Below are positions 59,788-64,000 of a stretch of DNA of 64,000 nucleotides, one piece after another. Made by a program: the position numbers and the translations under genes. Origin of the DNA: Treponema brennaborense (GTDB taxonomy: Bacteria; Spirochaetota; Spirochaetia; Treponematales; Treponemataceae); the NCBI GenBank assembly GCA_023666275.1, contig JAMPCJ010000007.1:1-64000 (forward strand). Reading direction: 5' to 3'. Numbering within the stretch: position 1 is the stretch's first letter; each line of letters opens with the position of its first letter. Under the pieces are notes generated by a model, which was not told the origin of the DNA, did not search any database, and saw only the letters and a list, made by a program, of their open reading frames with translations.

Positions 59788-60443
59788 AAGCGTTAGTCAT
59801 AGACAGCGCAACGCCGTGCATTTCAATAGCAGCGCGAAACAACGAAAAACATGCACAGCTGAGTATCGAAGCAGGCAGACATCAGTCGGAACACATAATT
59901 CCCTGCATCGAACAAGTGCTTTCGCTTGCCGATTTGCACGCAGAAGAATTAAACTTTGCCGCATTATGTGCAGGCCCCGGCTCTTTTACGGGACTGCGGC
60001 TCGGCTTTGCCGCACTGAAGGGACTTGCGGCTGCGTGTCCAAACCCCATCCCCGTATACGGAATCGGAACGCTGGAAGCATACGCCCTGCCCTATTCCGC
60101 CTGGCAGGGCGCTGTTATTCCTGTCATAGACGCACGGAAACACCGTTTTTATGCAGCCGTATACCGCAGCGGAACAGAAATTGCCGCGCCGCAAGATGCG
60201 GCAGCAGAACAAATACTTGCAATGATAGATCCGGAAGAACGCGCGCTTGCGGTCGGCGCAGATGCTGCTTATTTTGCGGAATGCGCAGAACAGGCGCGTC
60301 CGCATCAGCAGCTGATTACGTTTGCACCGGTTCCGAAAAGCTGCTGCGAACAGCTTTTTTTCCTTGCCGAAAAAAAATTCCGCACAGGAGAAAAAGGCAT
60401 TACGGAATTCGACGGACCGCAATATTTCCGCGCGGAAATATAA
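59784..60443 (+). CDS. tsaB: tRNA t6A biosynthesis protein TsaB
   Basis: TsaB is the non-catalytic partner of TsaD in the t6A complex. The 219-residue protein opens ALVIDSATPCISIAAR and has the LCAGPGSFTGLRLGFAALKG motif at ~53-72, the hallmark of the ASKHA-like TsaB family. Its C-terminus is somewhat divergent. It is the last gene of the small operon; tsaD is not within this window. Confidence 0.95.
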   Translation: MKALVIDSATPCISIAARNNEKHAQLSIEAGRHQSEHIIPCIEQVLSLADLHAEELNFAALCAGPGSFTGLRLGFAALKGLAAACPNPIPVYGIGTLEAYALPYSAWQGAVIPVIDARKHRFYAAVYRSGTEIAAPQDAAAEQILAMIDPEERALAVGADAAYFAECAEQARPHQQLITFAPVPKSCCEQLFFLAEKKFRTGEKGITEFDGPQYFRAEI

Positions 60444-60467
60444 TTTTTATGCGAAAAACTTCTGCGG

Positions 60468-61337
60468 CTAGGCAAGCGGTTTGTTTTCCGTTTGAATATC
60501 ATCGGGAAACAGCGGCGACATGTACATTGCGGAATAAATGCCGCTCATATTCAAAAGTTCTTCGCGTTCGATAAATAAAACTTCTCCGGCATGAAGGCTG
60601 CACGATTTTTTTCCGCTTTCGGGGTTGGAATCCTCCAGCAAGGCGCTTCCGTTAATAACGTACAGCACAGAACCGTTTTCGTTTCCGCAGACGGCTTCGG
60701 TGATTTTCCGGCTGTGTTCCGTGCAGCCGCAGGAAATATGCTTTATCATAAAATACGGACAGGAAAACGTGCCGCTGAAATGCGGAATCGGTTCGGGCGC
60801 AAAATATTTCAGTGCTTCAAGCGCTTTTTCGACATGCGTTTCCCGTTTTCTGCCCCAGTCATATAAACGGTACGTTATATTGCTCGACTGCTGAACTTCA
60901 AGCAGCTGCATTCCGCCCAAAATGGCATGCACCGTGCCCGCGGGAATGTACACAAGATCTCCGGCGGAAACAGGAATGAAGCGCAGCATTTTTTCAAAGC
61001 CGCCGGTTTGAAGCGCATCGCGAATTGCGCCGACAGAATAATTTTCCGCCAAACCGCAAACCAGCTTTGCGCCTGCTTCTGCCTGAAGAATATACCAGCA
61101 CTCAGATTTTCCGTAATCATATCCGTATTTTCGTGCAAAAATATCGTCGGGATGAACCTGAATGGAAAGCGATTTTTCAGCCGTTATTGTTTTTATCAAA
61201 AGCGGATAAGTGCCGTCTATTATATCCGACAGCAGCTCTCCGGATTCCGCGGCGCATTGCCCGTCTTCATGCGTCGAAACAATCCAGCTTTCGCTTCCCC
61301 ACATTTTTTTGGAAAAAAACGGCAGTAATTTTTTCAT
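60468..61337 (-). CDS. manA: Mannose-6-phosphate isomerase, class I
   Basis: ManA interconverts mannose-6-phosphate and fructose-6-phosphate, using zinc. The 289-residue protein has the cupin metal-binding segments SIQVHPDD and YIPAGTVHAI, and KSECWYILQAEAGAKL. It is the compact form of ~300 residues seen in Firmicutes and spirochaetes. It lies 3 bp after the nucleotidyltransferase gene, suggesting a joint role in making activated mannose-type sugars; no GDP-mannose enzyme is proved by this alone. Confidence 0.88.
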   Translation of the reverse strand: MKKLLPFFSKKMWGSESWIVSTHEDGQCAAESGELLSDIIDGTYPLLIKTITAEKSLSIQVHPDDIFARKYGYDYGKSECWYILQAEAGAKLVCGLAENYSVGAIRDALQTGGFEKMLRFIPVSAGDLVYIPAGTVHAILGGMQLLEVQQSSNITYRLYDWGRKRETHVEKALEALKYFAPEPIPHFSGTFSCPYFMIKHISCGCTEHSRKITEAVCGNENGSVLYVINGSALLEDSNPESGKKSCSLHAGEVLFIEREELLNMSGIYSAMYMSPLFPDDIQTENKPLA

Positions 61338-61340
61338 GCG

Positions 61341-62249
61341 TCATTTTTCCCACAGAATTTCGGGATAATATCCGCTGCTGATTTTTGCGGCAATTTCCGT
61401 TTTTACGGATTCTCTGTCTTCCGGATATGTCATGCCGAACCATTTTTCCTCGGAAGTGAAAAACTTAACCGTTCCGGAACCGCTTTTTATCATGCCGCCG
61501 ACAGCTTCGGGAAGCAGCGCTTCGGTTTTTTCCGAAGAAACATTTTTCGAAAGAAAATCGTCCCAGTATTCATGAAAAGAAGAAAAAACCGAAGGCGCAA
61601 AACCGAAAAAATTCATGGAAACCCATTCATCGCCGCGAAGCGCAACATCGCCTGTTTCAAGCGAACTGATGATATTTCCGTTTTGATACGCGATTTTCGT
61701 GTGCTCTTTTACGGCAGAAAGATAGCCGCCGTTAACCTCGCAAATTCCGCGGGAAACAGAACCGGCTTTGCTCATCGTGTTTCCCAAAACATAGCCGACC
61801 ATTGCATGCTGCGTTTCTGCCGCAGAAAGCGATGACAAATAATTTCCCAGTGTTTTAAATGCGCTGCATCCGTAATAATCATCCGCATTGATAACGGCAA
61901 ACGGAGTTTTCAGAACGTTTTCCGCACACAGCACCGCATGGATTGTTCCCCAAGGTTTCGTCCGTTTTGCCGATGCGGCGCACTGTTCCTGCGTCAGCAG
62001 GGATTCGCGCGACTGAAATACATATTCCGCATCGAAATTCCGTGCAACACGGTCAAAAAAACGTTCCCGAAAATCCTTTTCGATATCTTTTCTGATTACA
62101 TATACCGCTTTTCCGAATCCGCTTTTTTTTGCGTCAAAAGCAGCATAATCCAGCAGACATTCATTGTGCCGTCCGACAGCATCGATTTGCTTTACGCCGC
62201 CGTAACGGCTGCCCATGCCTGCGGCGAGAACAAGAAGTGTTGGTTTCAT
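61341..62249 (-). CDS. Nucleotidyltransferase (sugar-1-phosphate type)
   Basis: The 302-residue protein starts PTLLVLAAGMGSRYGGVKQ (residues ~3-21), the NTP-binding loop of sugar nucleotidyltransferases, and has INADDYYG (metal-binding Asp) at ~110. It lacks the C-terminal hexapeptide repeat of GlmU. Predicted product is an NDP-sugar; NTP and sugar are not readable. GGAG precedes the ATG at 62249, and manA follows immediately. This is possibly the activating partner of manA. Confidence 0.82.
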   Translation of the reverse strand: MKPTLLVLAAGMGSRYGGVKQIDAVGRHNECLLDYAAFDAKKSGFGKAVYVIRKDIEKDFRERFFDRVARNFDAEYVFQSRESLLTQEQCAASAKRTKPWGTIHAVLCAENVLKTPFAVINADDYYGCSAFKTLGNYLSSLSAAETQHAMVGYVLGNTMSKAGSVSRGICEVNGGYLSAVKEHTKIAYQNGNIISSLETGDVALRGDEWVSMNFFGFAPSVFSSFHEYWDDFLSKNVSSEKTEALLPEAVGGMIKSGSGTVKFFTSEEKWFGMTYPEDRESVKTEIAAKISSGYYPEILWEK

Positions 62250-62422
62250 ATAAACTCCGATAAAAATATCCGGCGGCACCGACCGCAGCCGGAAAAGTAA
62301 CGTATTGACGCGCATAAACGCGGATTGCCAAAAGCCGCGTTTAGTGCCATGTCTTTCGGGAAGCTGCCGCAGAAATTATGTCCGGCAGAAACGGGAAACA
62401 GCTGCCCGAACAGTGCAATCCG

Positions 62423-63136
62423 CTAATCCGCACCTTGCTGCACAGCTGTTTCAAGCGCAATTTCTATCATCGCGTTGAATGTTTTGCGGCGTTCTTCCGC
62501 GGACGTCGCTTCGCCGGTAACCATGTGATCGGAAACAGTCAGAATCGCAAGCGCCGGACGGCCGTATTTTGCCGCGAGTGTGTATAATTCGGCAGTTTCC
62601 ATTTCCATGCCGAGCACGCCGAACTGCGCCCACAGCCGCCAGTTTTCATTTTCATCATAAAACATATCGGTAGATGCCACCGAACCGACAATATGGCGGA
62701 CATTCAATGCTTCTGCCTGCATTTTTGCCGCACTCAGCAGACCGAAATCAGCTGTCGGCGCAAAATGCAGTGCTCCGAAGCGCTGATTCTGGCATGCGGA
62801 ATCCGAACACGCACTTGAAGCAAGAATAATATCCCGAATTTTCGTTGACGGATGAATAGCGCCGCATGTCCCGATTCTGATAGCGCGGCGCACATCATAT
62901 TCCGAAAACAATTCGTTCACATATATAGACAAAGACGGCATTCCCATGCCGGTTCCCTGCACCGACACTTTCTTTCCCTTATAAGTTCCGGTAAAACCGA
63001 ACATATTCCTGATTTCGGTATACATCACTGGATTTTCCAAAAACGATTCGGCTATATATTTAGCGCGAAGCGGATCTCCCGGCAGCAGCACGGTTTCCGC
63101 AATGTCGCCGGATTTTGCGGCAATATGAATACTCAT
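62423..63136 (-). CDS. deoD: Purine-nucleoside phosphorylase, DeoD type
   Basis: DeoD cleaves purine ribo- and deoxyribonucleosides with phosphate, in salvage. The 237-residue protein begins HIAAKSGDIAETVLLPGDPL, with GTGMGMPSLSIYVNEL in the middle; the active-site MEMETAELYTLA and the late SDHMVTGE are family hallmarks. Fits the hexameric family (~235 residues). AGGAG precedes the ATG. It is divergent from the NfeD-like gene. Confidence 0.95.
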   Translation of the reverse strand: MSIHIAAKSGDIAETVLLPGDPLRAKYIAESFLENPVMYTEIRNMFGFTGTYKGKKVSVQGTGMGMPSLSIYVNELFSEYDVRRAIRIGTCGAIHPSTKIRDIILASSACSDSACQNQRFGALHFAPTADFGLLSAAKMQAEALNVRHIVGSVASTDMFYDENENWRLWAQFGVLGMEMETAELYTLAAKYGRPALAILTVSDHMVTGEATSAEERRKTFNAMIEIALETAVQQGAD

Positions 63137-63226
63137 TTTTTCTCCTAATATTGACAGTTATGTTTTCCGTAATTTCAATTTATAATATAGCATATCTGCC
63201 GGTTTTTAAGTATACTTTATAATAAC

Positions 63227-63670
63227 ATGGACATTATTATAGCACATCTTCAATGGTTCTGGTTGTGTTTATGCATAATTCTTCTCATAATCGAACTGGC
63301 AACCGCAGAACTGACAACTATCTGGTTCGCGGCGGGCGCGGCAGTCATGATGTTTATCTCTTTTTCCGGCATTCCGTTTCTGTGGCAGCTGCTGATATAC
63401 GTAATTATCTCTTCATCGCTCCTGCTGTGTGTGCGTCCGTCTGCGCTGAAAAAATTAAAATCCGGCCGCGAAAAAACAAACAGCGAACGCCTCATCGGTC
63501 AAAAAGTACGGCTTGCCGCTCCTGTTTCCGAAACCCAAAAAGGAACGGTAATAATAAACGATGTTGCCTGGTCCGCCCGTACCGATGACGGCGCAGCACT
63601 CCCTGCCGGACAAGAAGCGGTGATTGCGCGGATAGAAGGCGCGACACTGATTGTGGAGCCGCTGAAATAA
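63227..63670 (+). CDS. NfeD family membrane protein
   Basis: The 147-residue protein has two or three hydrophobic segments at ~7-70 (WFWLCLCIILLIIELATAEL, then IPFLWQLLIYVIISSSLLLC) and a C-terminal OB-fold domain (GQKVRLAAPVSETQKGTVII), as in NfeD1b. It is paired with SPFH-domain proteins in many genomes and is followed here by one. There is no Shine-Dalgarno; a TATACT -10 (63211-63216) leaves a leader of only about 3 nt, though a -35 is not clear. Confidence 0.88.
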   Translation: MDIIIAHLQWFWLCLCIILLIIELATAELTTIWFAAGAAVMMFISFSGIPFLWQLLIYVIISSSLLLCVRPSALKKLKSGREKTNSERLIGQKVRLAAPVSETQKGTVIINDVAWSARTDDGAALPAGQEAVIARIEGATLIVEPLK

Positions 63671-63732
63671 AGTCCCTTTGCATTTTGAGATTTTTTTTGT
63701 ATTTTATCTGTAACAAACAGGAGGAGTTTATT

Positions 63733-64000
63733 ATGCTGCCGATAATTATATTGGCTTTTGTTTTGCTGATTCTTATTTCCGCAAACATACGGATAGTTCC
63801 GCAGTCCCAGACATTTATTATCGAACGTTTAGGCGGCTATCTTTGTACCTGGCAGGTCGGACTGCATGTAAAAATGCCGGTCATTGACAGAATCGTGAAT
63901 AAAGTGTCCATCAAGGAACGCGTAATTGATTTCAAACCGCAGCCGGTTATCACCAAAGACAACGTAACCATGATGATTGACACGGTAATTTACTTTCAAA
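63733..64000 (+). CDS. SPFH/Band 7 family protein (partial)
   Basis: The start of a QmcA/YbbK-like stomatin protein is seen: a transmembrane segment (LPIIILAFVLLILISA, residues 2-17), then IRIVPQSQTFIIERLGGYLC and the beginning of the Band 7 domain (KERVIDFKPQPVITKDNVTM). It continues past the window end. AGGAGG precedes the ATG. It partners the NfeD gene 62 bp upstream; together such pairs organise membrane microdomains or quality control. Confidence 0.9.
   Translation, partial: MLPIIILAFVLLILISANIRIVPQSQTFIIERLGGYLCTWQVGLHVKMPVIDRIVNKVSIKERVIDFKPQPVITKDNVTMMIDTVIYFQ

Overview
The window comes from a spirochaete, most probably a Treponema. Evidence: two adjacent FlaB-type periplasmic flagellins followed by FlaG, FliD and a PilZ protein; Treponema-style exported proteins and lipoproteins; and short dispersed intergenic repeats. 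The species is not decided. The sequence is chromosomal and mostly housekeeping, and no insertion sequence, prophage or CRISPR array was seen.

Layout. 1-13165: acyl-CoA/AMP ligase, lysine-branch genes (dapB, lysC), an RNase II/R-type nuclease, an orphan sugar-type ABC ATPase, tRNA-Val, a SIMPL-domain lipoprotein, serS, an AI-2E-type transporter and a SulP transporter. 13166-13840: repeat-rich gap. 13841-24360: a leftward block of a class III adenylate/guanylate cyclase, a FecR-domain protein, a barrel-like exported protein and two lipoproteins. 24412-25747: repeats, an XRE regulator and a divergent, catalytically degraded caspase-like protein. 25985-34978: a visibly AT-richer surface-polysaccharide locus (two cytidylyltransferases, flippase, LicD, glycosyltransferases, Wzy-like polymerase, acyltransferase, DUF1972 glycosyltransferase) interrupted by two related PIN toxin-antitoxin pairs. 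35003-39162: exported proteins, including a transglutaminase-like one and a TPR lipoprotein. 39168-45828: a leftward run of ankyrin protein, murG, cvpA, holB-like, and an NtrC-type sigma-54 two-component pair. 46029-51618: tRNA-Phe, tRNA-Met, an exported barrel protein, ornithine carbamoyltransferase, NrnA, a sigma-factor-like protein behind a near-perfect sigma-54 promoter, and rdgB. 52552-58887: flagellar filament cluster. 59072-64000: tsaE/tsaB, manA, a nucleotidyltransferase, deoD, NfeD and the start of an SPFH protein.

The most notable signals are regulatory. Four G/C homopolymers of 8-9 bases sit in or next to surface-related genes: one breaks the reading frame of a polysaccharide acyltransferase, one lies inside a promoter spacer, one lies just before the ribosome-binding site of a large lipoprotein, and one ends a cytidylyltransferase gene. 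This fits phase variation. The second flagellin has its own sigma-70-type promoter inside the end of the first flagellin gene, giving a leader of about 320 nt with mutually exclusive stems. Several genes have a -10 box 6-8 nt from the start codon and no Shine-Dalgarno, which predicts leaderless mRNAs. All functional assignments are from reading the sequence; no database search was run.
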